Assembly: GCF_003719305.1 (NCBI RefSeq)
Contig: NZ_RARC01000030.1
Span: 16,887-80,886 of the forward strand
Reading direction: 5' to 3'
Source: Mycolicibacterium stellerae
GTDB taxonomy: Bacteria > Actinomycetota > Actinomycetes > Mycobacteriales > Mycobacteriaceae
Length of the DNA: 64,000 nt
Part shown: positions 22,688 through 30,875 of the stretch, in pieces
Layout: the number at the start of each line of letters is the position of its first letter
Numbering within the stretch: position 1 is the first letter of the stretch
The notes under the pieces: generated by a model
Told to the model about the DNA's origin: nothing
What the model saw: the letters and a program-made list of their open reading frames with translations, nothing else
Databases searched by the model: none
Translations under genes and position numbers: made by a program

Positions 22688-23794
22688 ATGATCACCTTCG
22701 AGAACGTCACCAAGCAGTACCCGGACGGCACCGTCGCGGTCGACGATCTGACGCTGGAGGTGCCGGAGGGGACGTTGGCCGTGTTCGTCGGCCCGTCCGG
22801 CTGCGGCAAGACCACGTCGATGCGGATGATCAACCGGATGATCGACCCGACGTCGGGCACGCTGACCGTCAACGGCGAGGACGTCACCAAGGTCGACGCG
22901 GTCAAGCTGCGGCTGGGGATCGGCTACGTGATCCAGAGCGCCGGACTGATGCCGCACCTGCGGGTGGTCGACAACGTGGCGACCGTCCCGGTGCTGCGCG
23001 GCGAATCCCGGCGCAGCGCACGCAAAGCCGCGCTGGGGGTGATGGAGCGCGTCGGGCTCGATCCAAAGTTGGGGGACCGCTACCCCGCGCAGTTGTCGGG
23101 CGGCCAGCAGCAGCGCGTCGGGGTGGCAAGGGCGCTGGCCGCCGACCCGCCGATCCTGCTGATGGACGAGCCGTTCTCCGCGGTGGACCCTGTGGTGCGC
23201 GAGGATCTGCAAACCGAGATCCTGCGGCTGCAAAGCGAACTCCGCAAGACCATCGTGTTCGTCACCCATGACATCGACGAGGCGGTCAAGCTCGGCGACA
23301 AGGTCGCGGTTTTCGGCCGGGGCGGAAAGCTACTGCAGTACGCCGACCCGCAGTTCGTGTTGTCGAACCCGGCCAACGAACTCGTTTCGGGTTTCGTCGG
23401 CGCCGACCGCGGCTACCGGGGCCTGCAGTTCTTCCACGCGTCCGGACTGCCGCTGCACGACGTCAGGTCAGTGGCCGAGGGGGACCTCGACGCGCTCGCA
23501 CTCGGGCCGCAGGAGTGGGCGTTGGTCACCAAGGACGGCAAGCCGTTCGCATGGATCAACGCCGAGGGCGTCGAGGTGCACCGCAAGGGCAGCGCGCTGT
23601 ACGACAGCACGGTCGGCGGCGGATCGTTCTTCCGGCCAGACGGCACGCTGCGGCTGGCGCTGGACGCGGCGCTGTCCTCACCGACGGGCCTGGGGGTGGC
23701 GGTGGACGACGACGGCCGACTGCTCGGCGGCGTGCGAGCCGACGACGTCATCAAGCTGCTCGAAGAGCAGCGGCGCGTTCCGGAGGTGGGGTAG
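22688..23794 (+). CDS. proV: Osmoprotectant ABC transporter ATPase ProV
   Basis: ABC ATPase of 368 residues. The Walker A motif GPSGCGKT is at 35-42; the signature LSGGQQQRVGVARAL and Walker B ILLMDEPFSAVDP follow, then the H-loop FVTHDIDEA. The C-terminal third after GADRGYRGLQFF holds a degenerate CBS-like region that in OpuA-type transporters senses ionic strength. It powers uptake of compatible solutes. It starts 5 bases after the proX stop. M. tuberculosis ProV (Rv3758c) is of similar length (376). Confidence 0.94.
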   Translation: MITFENVTKQYPDGTVAVDDLTLEVPEGTLAVFVGPSGCGKTTSMRMINRMIDPTSGTLTVNGEDVTKVDAVKLRLGIGYVIQSAGLMPHLRVVDNVATVPVLRGESRRSARKAALGVMERVGLDPKLGDRYPAQLSGGQQQRVGVARALAADPPILLMDEPFSAVDPVVREDLQTEILRLQSELRKTIVFVTHDIDEAVKLGDKVAVFGRGGKLLQYADPQFVLSNPANELVSGFVGADRGYRGLQFFHASGLPLHDVRSVAEGDLDALALGPQEWALVTKDGKPFAWINAEGVEVHRKGSALYDSTVGGGSFFRPDGTLRLALDAALSSPTGLGVAVDDDGRLLGGVRADDVIKLLEEQRRVPEVG

Positions 23795-23797
23795 CCC

Positions 23798-24475
23798 GTG
23801 CGCTATCTCTTCACCCACCTCGACGACCTGTGGGCGCTCACGGTGATCCACCTAAGGCTGTCGCTCATCCCGATCGTGCTCGGGCTGCTGATCGCCGTGC
23901 CGCTGGGTGCGCTCGTACAACGCACGACGGTGCTGCGACGGTTGACCACGGTCACCGCGAGCATCATCTTCACGATTCCGTCGCTGGCGCTGTTCGTCGT
24001 GTTGCCGCTGATCATCCCGACCCGAATCCTCGACGAGGCCAACGTGATCGTCGCGCTGACGCTCTACACCGTCGCGCTTCTGGTGCGTGCGGTGCCGGAG
24101 GCGCTGGACGCCGTGTCCCCCGCGGTGCTCGACGCGGCCACCGCCGTCGGCTACAAGCCGCTGACCCGGATGCTGAAAGTCGAACTGCCGCTTGCTGTCC
24201 CGGTGCTCATTGCGAGCCTGCGCGTGGTCGCCGTCACCAATATCTCGATGGTGTCGGTCGGCTCGGTGATCGGCGTCGGCGGCCTCGGCACCTGGTTCAC
24301 CGAGGGTTATCAGGCCAACAAGAGTGACCAGATCGTCGCGGGCATCATCGCGATCTTCGTGCTGGCGCTGGTGATCGACACCTTGATCATGCTCGCCGGT
24401 AAGGCCCTCACCCCGTGGACAAGGGCGACCGGCGCAGCCAAGGTGGCCAAGCCGAAGGTGGGCGCGGCCGCATGA
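23798..24475 (+). CDS. proW: Osmoprotectant ABC transporter permease ProW
   Basis: Inner-membrane permease of 225 residues with five to six helices of the binding-protein-dependent transport family. The EAA-like coupling loop is AVGYKPLTRMLKVELPLAVPVLIASLR... (near 115-140), which contacts ProV. It forms the channel with ProZ. The start GTG 23798 is 3 bases after the proV stop, and the stop overlaps the proZ ATG (ATGA), so the operon is translationally coupled. Corresponds to Rv3757c. Confidence 0.93.
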   Translation: MRYLFTHLDDLWALTVIHLRLSLIPIVLGLLIAVPLGALVQRTTVLRRLTTVTASIIFTIPSLALFVVLPLIIPTRILDEANVIVALTLYTVALLVRAVPEALDAVSPAVLDAATAVGYKPLTRMLKVELPLAVPVLIASLRVVAVTNISMVSVGSVIGVGGLGTWFTEGYQANKSDQIVAGIIAIFVLALVIDTLIMLAGKALTPWTRATGAAKVAKPKVGAAA

Positions 24476-25263
24476 ACTTCCTCAACCAGGCACTGTCCTT
24501 CATCTTCACCGCCGCCAACTGGGGCGGGCCCGCGGGTCTGACCGCGCGGATCCTCGAGCACCTGCAGTACACGGTGGTCGCCGTCATTTTCTCGGCGTTG
24601 GTCGCGATACCGATCGGCATGATCATCGGACACACCGGGCGCGGCACCTTCGTCGTCGTCTCCGGTGTGAACGCGTTGCGCGCGCTGCCCACCCTTGGTG
24701 TGCTGCTGCTCGGCGTGCTGTTGTGGGGTCTGGGTCTGATCCCGCCGACCGTGGCGCTCATGCTGCTCGGCATTCCGCCGCTTTTGGCGGGCACCTATTC
24801 GGGCATCGCCAACGTCGATGCGGCGGTGGTCGACGCGGCCAGGTCGATGGGCATGACCGAGCGCAGGGTGCTGCTCCGGGTCGAGGTGCCCAATGCGATG
24901 CCGTTGATCCTCGGCGGTCTGCGCACCGCGACCCTTCAGATCGTCGCGACCGCAACCGTTGCCGCGTATGCCAGCCTCGGTGGCCTCGGCCGCTATCTCA
25001 TTGACGGCATCAAGGTCCGCGAGTTCTACCTTGCGTTGGTCGGTGCGCTGATGGTGACCGCTCTGGCGTTGATCCTCGACGGCCTGATGGCTTTTGCGGT
25101 GTGGGCGTCGGTGCCCGGCAGCGGGCGGTTGCGGAATATGCCTGTGCCGTTGCTGGACGACGAAGTTGCGCTGGAATCACGCGCACCGTCGCGAGGGCGG
25201 ACGGAGAGCAGTTTCTCAGCGGGCTACGAACGAGGCGGCCCGTCGCCTACGGTGGACGGGTGA
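24472..25263 (+). CDS. proZ: Osmoprotectant ABC transporter permease ProZ
   Basis: Permease of 263 residues, the second half of the ProWZ channel. The coupling motif AARSMGMTERRVLLRVEVPN lies around 122-141, and helices such as VVAVIFSALVAIPIGMIIG flank it. The C-terminus carries about 35 polar residues (from LLDDEVALESRAPSRGRTES) beyond what I recall for M. tuberculosis ProZ (239 residues). This may be a soluble tail or a late stop. The start is the ATG overlapping the proW stop, and the end overlaps the GTG of the next gene by 4 bases. Confidence 0.92.
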   Translation: MNFLNQALSFIFTAANWGGPAGLTARILEHLQYTVVAVIFSALVAIPIGMIIGHTGRGTFVVVSGVNALRALPTLGVLLLGVLLWGLGLIPPTVALMLLGIPPLLAGTYSGIANVDAAVVDAARSMGMTERRVLLRVEVPNAMPLILGGLRTATLQIVATATVAAYASLGGLGRYLIDGIKVREFYLALVGALMVTALALILDGLMAFAVWASVPGSGRLRNMPVPLLDDEVALESRAPSRGRTESSFSAGYERGGPSPTVDG

Positions 25264-25844
25264 GTGCAGAACAGCGCCCTGCCTGGCCGGCGATCCTCAC
25301 CTGGCGCGCACACGACGTTCCGCGAATGGAGTCGGTGCGGGTACAGCTATCCAACAACCGAATCAAGGCGTATGGCCGGATCGTTGCCGCGGCCACGCCG
25401 ACGCATCCGTCGTTCTCCGCATCCTACGATCTCGTCACCGACGAATCAGGGGCGACTAAACGACTCTCACTGACGGTCACCCTCGCCGAGCGCGAGCGGC
25501 AGCTGTCCATCGCCCGCGACGAAGAGAACATGTGGCTGGTTCAGGACCACGGGGGCCAGACAAACCGGGCGGCATACGACGGCGCGATGGACGTCGACGT
25601 GATCTTCAGCCCGTTCTTCAACACGTTGCCGATCCGACGGACCGGTCTCTATCAGCGCAACGATTCATTGTCGGTGCCGGTGGTCTACGTATCGCTTCCC
25701 GATCTGGCGGTGAAGCCCGTGACGATCAGCTACAGCAGTGCGGCCGACGGCATCAAGCTGCATTCGCCGGTGGCCGACACGACCGTGACCGTCGACGCTG
25801 ACGGATTCATCCTCGACTACCCCGGACTGGCAGAGCGGATTTGA
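25260..25844 (+). CDS. Putative glycolipid-binding domain protein
   Basis: Protein of 194 residues of the putative glycolipid-binding family (PF06475-like), equivalent to Rv3755c. It begins at ILTWRAHDVPRMESVRVQ and has the beta-sheet pattern of the family (IKAYGRIVAAATPTHPSFSA, LYQRNDSLSVPVVYVSLPDL). No signal peptide is seen. It is coupled to proZ by a GTGA overlap. The conserved link between this gene and the osmoprotectant importer in mycobacteria has no known explanation. Its 3' end overlaps that of tyrA on the other strand by 38 bases. Confidence 0.82.
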   Translation: MSAEQRPAWPAILTWRAHDVPRMESVRVQLSNNRIKAYGRIVAAATPTHPSFSASYDLVTDESGATKRLSLTVTLAERERQLSIARDEENMWLVQDHGGQTNRAAYDGAMDVDVIFSPFFNTLPIRRTGLYQRNDSLSVPVVYVSLPDLAVKPVTISYSSAADGIKLHSPVADTTVTVDADGFILDYPGLAERI

Positions 25845-26766
25845 TCACCCCGCCGGCGCGACCGGCGGCAGCCAGTTCGTCGCGCCACCCGTCTTCGCCG
25901 ACGACGATCGTGGCGATCTGAGACCGACGGAAGCTGGAGTACCGCATCCGGGCGGCGTGGCCCTCCTCCACGAGCTCGGCGACCGATCCTCCGGTGGCCA
26001 GCGACCTGCGTGCCTTCTCGAGCATGTAGATCGAGCGGTCGAGCGCAGGCAGCAACTGATCGGCATTCGCTTCGCACATCGCCCGCACCAGATCCGGTGC
26101 GGTGGCCGCCACCCGGGTTCCGTCGCGGAAGGATCCGGCGGCCAGCGCGAAGGCGAGCGGCACTTCGCCTGCGGTGGCGGCCAGGGATTCGGCGAGCAGG
26201 TGCGGTAGGTGTGAGATGGCGGCCGCTGCGGCGTCGTGCTCGTCGGATTTCGCGGGCACCACAACGGCTCCGCAGTCCAATGCCAACTCCATGACCATCG
26301 CCCAGACGTCGGGGTCGACGTGGTCGTCGACGGAGACCACCCACGCGGCGCCGGTGAACAGCCCTGCGTCGCCCGCCGCCCAACCGGAGTGCGCGGTGCC
26401 CGCCATGGGATGACCGCCGACGAAGTTGGCCAGCAGCCCTGCCGACTTCACCTCACCGAGCACGGCGGCCTTGACGCTGGTCACGTCGGTCAGCGGGGAG
26501 TCCGGCGCGAGGTCGCGAACGTGCTCCAGCACGATCGGCAGTGCGGGCACGGGCACGGCCACGACGATCAGCGCGTCCGCCTTCGCCGCCCGTTGCAATG
26601 CCGTTTCGATGCTCTTCGTCGCGTCGAAACCGTCCGCGATGGCCGCCTGGACGTTTTCGAGCGAGCGGTTGTACCCGAAGACCTCACGCCCTGCCGCCGT
26701 CGCCGCACGCATCACCGAGCCGCCGATCAGGCCAAGTCCCAGCACGCAGACGGGCGGTTTCGTCAC
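25807..26766 (-). CDS. tyrA: Prephenate dehydrogenase
   Basis: NAD-dependent prephenate dehydrogenase of 319 residues, equivalent to Rv3754. The N-terminus VTKPPVCVLGLGLIGGSVMR has the GxGxxG dinucleotide motif, and catalytic and substrate segments follow (GGHPMAGTAHSGW with the prephenate-binding His, and ISHLPHLLAESL). It oxidatively decarboxylates prephenate to 4-hydroxyphenylpyruvate in tyrosine synthesis, which the aminotransferase at 4402-5469 can then transaminate. The start GTG 26766 immediately precedes the Rossmann fold. The C-terminal end overlaps the convergent neighbour. Confidence 0.93.
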   Translation of the reverse strand: MTKPPVCVLGLGLIGGSVMRAATAAGREVFGYNRSLENVQAAIADGFDATKSIETALQRAAKADALIVVAVPVPALPIVLEHVRDLAPDSPLTDVTSVKAAVLGEVKSAGLLANFVGGHPMAGTAHSGWAAGDAGLFTGAAWVVSVDDHVDPDVWAMVMELALDCGAVVVPAKSDEHDAAAAAISHLPHLLAESLAATAGEVPLAFALAAGSFRDGTRVAATAPDLVRAMCEANADQLLPALDRSIYMLEKARRSLATGGSVAELVEEGHAARMRYSSFRRSQIATIVVGEDGWRDELAAAGRAGGVIKSALPVRGSRG

Positions 26767-26846
26767 GGCATCAAGGGTGGCACACGGTCTTGTTCGCCGG
26801 ACGCGCGGCTGGTGTCGGTTACTGGTCAAATGCCCTGGTCGGGGAC

Positions 26847-26852
26847 TAGCGT
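26847..26852 (+). promoter_or_regulatory. Candidate -10 element (TAGCGT) of the tadA operon
   Basis: TAGCGT ends 8 bases before the ATG at 26861, which gives a nearly leaderless mRNA for the two-gene tadA operon. Confidence 0.45.
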
Positions 26853-26860
26853 AAGCGCTC

Positions 26861-27376
26861 ATGGGACCACAGCGGGCACCCGCGAAGGACGCCGACGCGC
26901 TGGACGGCTTCGGGGTGGCCGTCGTGCGTGAAGACGGCAAGTGGCGCTGCTCGGCGATGCGTCCCGCCGCGTTGACCAGCTTGGCTGCCGCCGAAACCGA
27001 ACTGCGTGAACTGCGCAGCGCAGGCGCGGTTTTCGGGTTGCTCGACGTCGATGACGAGTTCTTCGTGATCGTGCGGCCGGCGCCCGCGGGCACCCGTCTG
27101 CTGTTGTCGGATGCCACCGCGGCGCTGGACTACGACATCGCCGCCGAGGTGCTCGAGAAGCTCGATGCCGATATCGAACCGGATGACCTCGACGACGCGG
27201 AGCCGTTCGAGGAGGGCGACCTTGGGCTGCTGGCAGATATGGGCCTGCCCGACGCGGTGCTCGGCGTCATCATCTCGGAGTACGACCTCTACGCCGACGA
27301 ACAGCTGGGCCGGATCGCTCGGGAGATGGGCTTCGCCGAGGAACTGGCGACGGTGCTCGACCGTCTCGATCGGTGA
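26861..27376 (+). CDS. TadA-associated acidic protein (Rv3753c-like)
   Basis: Acidic protein of 171 residues of the family annotated as tRNA adenosine deaminase-associated protein, which is found next to tadA across actinobacteria. It has two similar-sized parts: a sheet-rich N-terminal domain (GVAVVREDGKWRCSAM, FGLLDVDDEFFVIVRP) and a strongly acidic C-terminal helical domain (IEPDDLDDAEPFEEGDLGLL). Molecular function is unproven; conserved adjacency suggests it assists TadA. The stop TGA overlaps the GTG start of tadA by 4 bases. Confidence 0.87.
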   Translation: MGPQRAPAKDADALDGFGVAVVREDGKWRCSAMRPAALTSLAAAETELRELRSAGAVFGLLDVDDEFFVIVRPAPAGTRLLLSDATAALDYDIAAEVLEKLDADIEPDDLDDAEPFEEGDLGLLADMGLPDAVLGVIISEYDLYADEQLGRIAREMGFAEELATVLDRLDR

Positions 27377-27828
27377 CCGACGAAGACCTAATCCGCGCCG
27401 CGCTCGATGCCGCGCGCAGCGCAGGCCCGGCCGATGTGCCGATCGGCGCCGTCGTCTTCGGGCCCGACGGGACTGAGTTGGCCCGGGCGGCCAACGCGCG
27501 CGAGGCGCTGGCAGATCCGACGGCTCATGCCGAGATCCTTGCCATGCGGGAGGCGGCGGCGGTGCTCGGCGACGGCTGGCGGCTGGAGGGCGCGACGCTG
27601 GCGGTCACCGTTGAGCCGTGCACGATGTGCGCAGGCGCGCTGGTGATGGCGCGGGTGTCACGGTTGGTGTTCGGCGCATGGGAACCCAAGACGGGTGCGG
27701 TCGGATCCTTGTGGGACGTGGTGCGCGACCGCAGGCTGACGCATCGGCCCGCCGTCGTCGGCGGCGTGCTGGCCGACGAGTGCGCGGCGCCGCTGGAGGC
27801 GTTCTTCGCCAGGCAGCGATTGGGATAG
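27373..27828 (+). CDS. tadA: tRNA-specific adenosine deaminase TadA
   Basis: Zinc deaminase of 151 residues that converts adenosine-34 of tRNA-Arg(ACG) to inosine. The catalytic HAE is H52-A53-E54 and the zinc ligands are in PCTMC (C83 and C86). Its substrate, tRNA-Arg(ACG), is encoded at 5679-5751 of this window. The start GTG 27373 overlaps the upstream stop. The tRNA-Ser gene follows 29 bases after the end. Confidence 0.95.
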   Translation: MTDEDLIRAALDAARSAGPADVPIGAVVFGPDGTELARAANAREALADPTAHAEILAMREAAAVLGDGWRLEGATLAVTVEPCTMCAGALVMARVSRLVFGAWEPKTGAVGSLWDVVRDRRLTHRPAVVGGVLADECAAPLEAFFARQRLG

Positions 27829-27850
27829 ACGGTCCGGTGTTGGGTAGGCT
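27820..27850 (+). promoter_or_regulatory. Promoter of tRNA-Ser (CGA)
   Basis: TTGGGA (27820-27825) and TAGGCT (27845-27850) are separated by 19 bases. The -10 element ends 7 bases before the tRNA, so transcription would begin at or next to the mature 5' end. Confidence 0.5.
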
Positions 27851-27857
27851 GCCACAC

Positions 27858-27945
27858 GGTGGCGTGTCCGAGCGGCCTAAGGAGCACGCCTCGAAAGCGT
27901 GTGACGGGTAACCCCCGTCCGAGGGTTCAAATCCCTCCGCCACCG
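27858..27945 (+). tRNA. tRNA-Ser (CGA)
   Basis: Acceptor arms GGTGGCG (27858-27864) and CGCCACC (27938-27944), discriminator G at 27945; CCA is present in the DNA (27946-27948). Anticodon stem CACGC/GCGTG, loop CTCGAAA, anticodon CGA at 27892-27894. The toxin module begins 20 bases beyond its 3' end. Confidence 0.96.
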
Positions 27946-27967
27946 CCAACGTTTCCCACCCGGAGCG

Positions 27968-28867
27968 TCACGTTGGGTTCCGGGATTGACCTGGCGCGCC
28001 TTCGTCGCCTTGCTCAGGTTGGTGAGGAAGGGAGCCAGCGGCGCTCTCGCGCTCTTCGCCTCGAAGCGCTGCCGTCCGCGGACTATCCGATGGACTTACG
28101 GTCGGTGCTGCCTGGCTCTCTCCTTGTGGAACTCGGTAGCCCATCGCCGCCCGGACCGCGAGCACATCGCCGAGCGGTGGATTGGCCGGGTCGTCGCCGA
28201 GAAGGACGAGCGTTCCGTCGCCGACGCGGTCAATGGCTGCGGAGCCCGGCAGCGATCGGCGGTCGAAATGCGTCGGCTCGGAATCGGCGAGATACGTTGC
28301 CCAGCCAGCTGGTTGGCCGACGAGCTTTCCGAGCTTGACGCTGCCATCAGGTTGCACGACATCGGGTTCGGTCTGTGCGTCACGCGCGCTGTCGTCGAGC
28401 CAGACTGCTCGCTTGGGTTCGAAGGTCTCGATCACCGCCTGGAGGATTTGCTTCGCTGCGGACGCTGAATACCGTTGTGCTGCAGTGGATTGGTCCGGAA
28501 TGTTGACGACGACCGCGCGGGGGAGACGGGCGATTCTCGAACCGGCGTTGGTCACGTTCAATGTGGCGCCGCCGTCCTTGTTCGAGTGACCGTTCCACCA
28601 GAAAACAGAGAAGCCGGCTCCTTCGGCACTGGGTTGAGCACCCGGCATCAGGCCGCGCCGCAGTCGTTGAATCAAGTCGTCGCGATCGGTGCCGACGACC
28701 GGCGCAGCCAGCGCTTCCTTCTTCGTCATCGCCTTGTCTCGCCACCCGCTCAGCAGAGGATCGATCTCGGCCAACCGCGGCAAAAGCGCGGCGATCCGCT
28801 CGGCGCACTCGTCAATCGACTCGTCGCGCACATCCCAGTACGCGCCAACGAAAGTCCCCATCAACAA
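27968..28867 (-). CDS. Imm52-type immunity protein of the toxin module
   Basis: Protein of 299 residues. Its opening (FVGAYWDVRDESIDECAERI, then LPRLAEIDPLLSGWRDK) matches the Imm52 immunity family, whose members start GAYWxxRxES...CA.R...L..L..ID. The rest is a soluble alpha/beta protein (FSVFWWNGHSNKDGGATLNV, DDPANPPLGDVLAVRAAMGY), with a polar Pro/Ser-rich tail of about 45 residues. Imm52 proteins are known partners of Tox-REase-5 toxins, which is what lies immediately upstream. Start at 28867 (or 28861) is 4-10 bases after the toxin stop. It should bind and block the toxin nuclease in the cytoplasm (inference from the family). Confidence 0.8.
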   Translation of the reverse strand: MLMGTFVGAYWDVRDESIDECAERIAALLPRLAEIDPLLSGWRDKAMTKKEALAAPVVGTDRDDLIQRLRRGLMPGAQPSAEGAGFSVFWWNGHSNKDGGATLNVTNAGSRIARLPRAVVVNIPDQSTAAQRYSASAAKQILQAVIETFEPKRAVWLDDSARDAQTEPDVVQPDGSVKLGKLVGQPAGWATYLADSEPTHFDRRSLPGSAAIDRVGDGTLVLLGDDPANPPLGDVLAVRAAMGYRVPQGESQAAPTVSPSDSPRTAALRGEERESAAGSLPHQPEQGDEGAPGQSRNPT

Positions 28868-28871
28868 TTCC

Positions 28872-30455
28872 TCAACTCATCGGCTTCCATACGACGTCGA
28901 TATTGGTGAACCCGTTCTCAGTGAGAAGCGTGCTGATCCTGTCAGCCATCTCCCTCTGCATGAAAACCCACTGGATCGGTGTGTCGCCAGCGGCGGTGGA
29001 CTGGTCGACGGCCGCTTTCAAAAACTTGCTGTCCCCCTGGAACCAGGTATCCCACACGCCCTTGTCGACGAATTGCTGATAGTCGGCCTTGGCATCGATC
29101 AACATGCCGTTGGCGAAGTCGTCGAATTTCACTGCTCGAGCAGGGCCTTCGACAATATAAGCCTCGCTGATCGAGCGTCCGGTGATGAACTCCTGGTACG
29201 CCTTCGACAGACCTGCGAATCCCTCATGTGACGGCCCGAAGGCTCCGGGCCCGTGCACGGCGAGGTCGTCGAGGGCCGAGGCTGATCGGGCGGCGGCGAT
29301 GTCGACGGCGTGCAGCAGAACGTTCTCGCCGGTGACCGTTGCGAGGGCGTCGGCACCTTCGCGACCGAACAATGCCCGCAGACCGAGATAGGCACCCTCG
29401 CCGCCCTTGACGAGCGGACCGACACCAACGGCAGTCGTCACCGCGGTGAGCAGCGGCTCGGCTGTCGCGATAGCCCGACCGTCGTCGAGGAATCGGGTGC
29501 CGACGAGCTTGCCGTCCTTGTAGGTGTAGTAGGCCATCGCTTTGGCGTCGTATATCTCGCCGGTGCCGTTCTTCAGGGTGCCGATCACCTGCGCGGCTTG
29601 ATTAGCCGTCATGGGGCCGAAGGTGACGTTGCCGTCGGGGGTCAAGGTGACTGAGTTCGGGTCGATCTTGGAGAAGTCGGGGACCTTCCCGAGCTCATCG
29701 AGGGCGTCTGCCAGATTCTTCTTGAGCTGAGGAAGCTCGGCCATCGCCGTTAGAGCTTCGGGGCTGCCCGCACCGTGCGTGTATGCCTCCGCAGCCGCCT
29801 TGTCGATTGCCGCCTGTGCGTTGCGGACCTTTTCCATGGCGTCGAGAACGGCTTGGTCATTGGCGCGGTTGATGCCCGCCAGAACCGACGGTCCCGTTGA
29901 CTCCGCCGGTGCATCCTCGTCGAGGCCGGTCTTATCGATCGGCGCCTGCGGCGCCCCAGGTATCGGAGTGGCGCCCGTCGCCATGTTGATCGCGGTAGCC
30001 AGCTCCTCGTCGACCCGCACGGCATCGGCAAGGATCTTGTCGAGTCGGCCTTGCAGCTCGGCCATCTCGGCGATGGCGATGATCATCGGAGTTTTGAAGT
30101 TCGGACCAGGTATCACCTGACTCATGACCGTGTTGATCTGATATCCGGCGGCGATCGCGTCAGCTTCCAGTCGTGCCAGATCCGACTTGACCTGTTCCAT
30201 GTCGTCGGCGGCTTTTCGCGCTGCTTTGGCCACGGCCAGGGCCTCGTTGCCCTGCGCGTCCAGGTCTTTGCGGAGCTTCTCGTTGGCCTCCCGAGCAGCG
30301 ACCGCCGCTTCACCACCCCACGTTCCGAACGCCGGAAGCGTCGCAATTCCGTCGGCCGCTTCGAATGCCGCCTCCGCCCTGTTGCGGGTGGCGTGGAAGA
30401 CCTCGCGGACGTCCCCAGGGTCCCACCGCTCAATGTCGGCGACGGAGACGGTCAC
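28872..30455 (-). CDS. Type VII-secreted polymorphic toxin with restriction-endonuclease-fold C-terminus (Tox-REase-5)
   Basis: Protein of 527 residues. The N-terminal 1-150 is helical and Ala-rich with a W46-G47-G48 turn (FGTWGGEAA), like WXG100/ESX substrates, followed by long coiled helices to about 255. A linker region (260-410) leads to a toxin domain at about 415-527: YQEFITGRSISEAY, then F444-DDF, then IDAK (D454, K456) and DTPIQWVFMQREMADRIS. This is the pattern of Tox-REase-5, a PD-(D/E)xK nuclease, with D445/D446, D454 and K456 as likely catalytic residues. Start GTG 30455. The EspC-like gene ends 12 bases upstream and the immunity gene begins 4 bases downstream. It is probably exported through an ESX system encoded elsewhere and cuts DNA of competitors (inference). 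Confidence 0.82.
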   Translation of the reverse strand: MTVSVADIERWDPGDVREVFHATRNRAEAAFEAADGIATLPAFGTWGGEAAVAAREANEKLRKDLDAQGNEALAVAKAARKAADDMEQVKSDLARLEADAIAAGYQINTVMSQVIPGPNFKTPMIIAIAEMAELQGRLDKILADAVRVDEELATAINMATGATPIPGAPQAPIDKTGLDEDAPAESTGPSVLAGINRANDQAVLDAMEKVRNAQAAIDKAAAEAYTHGAGSPEALTAMAELPQLKKNLADALDELGKVPDFSKIDPNSVTLTPDGNVTFGPMTANQAAQVIGTLKNGTGEIYDAKAMAYYTYKDGKLVGTRFLDDGRAIATAEPLLTAVTTAVGVGPLVKGGEGAYLGLRALFGREGADALATVTGENVLLHAVDIAAARSASALDDLAVHGPGAFGPSHEGFAGLSKAYQEFITGRSISEAYIVEGPARAVKFDDFANGMLIDAKADYQQFVDKGVWDTWFQGDSKFLKAAVDQSTAAGDTPIQWVFMQREMADRISTLLTENGFTNIDVVWKPMS

Positions 30456-30467
30456 AGCCTCAGACCG

Positions 30468-30797
30468 CTATAGGTCGGCGCCGGTGGTCGAAGCTTCATT
30501 GCCTACGGCGGTCACGTCGGAGGTATTGCTCTCCTCTGTGCTTGTGTAACGAACCGCGGCTCCACGCAGCCCTTCGCCGTGCTGGAGCAAGTTGCCAACG
30601 AGGGTTGAGCTGTCGGTTTGCCACTTGGCTACCGCTGCGCTCAGTGCTGCCGCGGAGACCGCCGGCGTTCCTACTTGCGCCGCCTCTATGCGACCGTGAG
30701 CGGATGTGTGGCGCGCCTCGAGCTCTTCGGCGTGGTTGTCCACCTTCGTCGCTGATGTGTGCAGATCCTCTGGGACCACGCGAATCGGCCTGGGCAC
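30468..30797 (-). CDS. EspC-like type VII secretion carrier protein
   Basis: Helical protein of 109 residues of the EspC/T7SS-target type (PF10824). It opens with IRVVPEDLHTSATKVDNHAE, a characteristic start, and has two helices around a central W (AKWQTDSSTLV). The end of the second helix carries Y-T-S-T-E, which fits the YxxxD/E export signal for ESX systems. Such proteins pair with a larger partner for co-secretion, here the toxin. The start at GTG 30797 is chosen because GGAGG lies about 10 bases upstream; ATG 30833 or 30845 would add 12 or 16 residues. First gene of the three-gene module. Confidence 0.8.
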   Translation of the reverse strand: MPRPIRVVPEDLHTSATKVDNHAEELEARHTSAHGRIEAAQVGTPAVSAAALSAAVAKWQTDSSTLVGNLLQHGEGLRGAAVRYTSTEESNTSDVTAVGNEASTTGADL

Positions 30798-30875
30798 TGA
30801 TCCTGGAACCTCCACACTCGACGGAGCACACATCCGATCAGTCAAGAATATGGCGTCCGATGAGAGCTGTTCGTA

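Noticed and set aside
22133..23269. A 378-codon minus-strand frame opposite proX and proV
   Set aside because: Both plus-strand genes are unmistakable ABC transporter components; the antisense frame has no family features.
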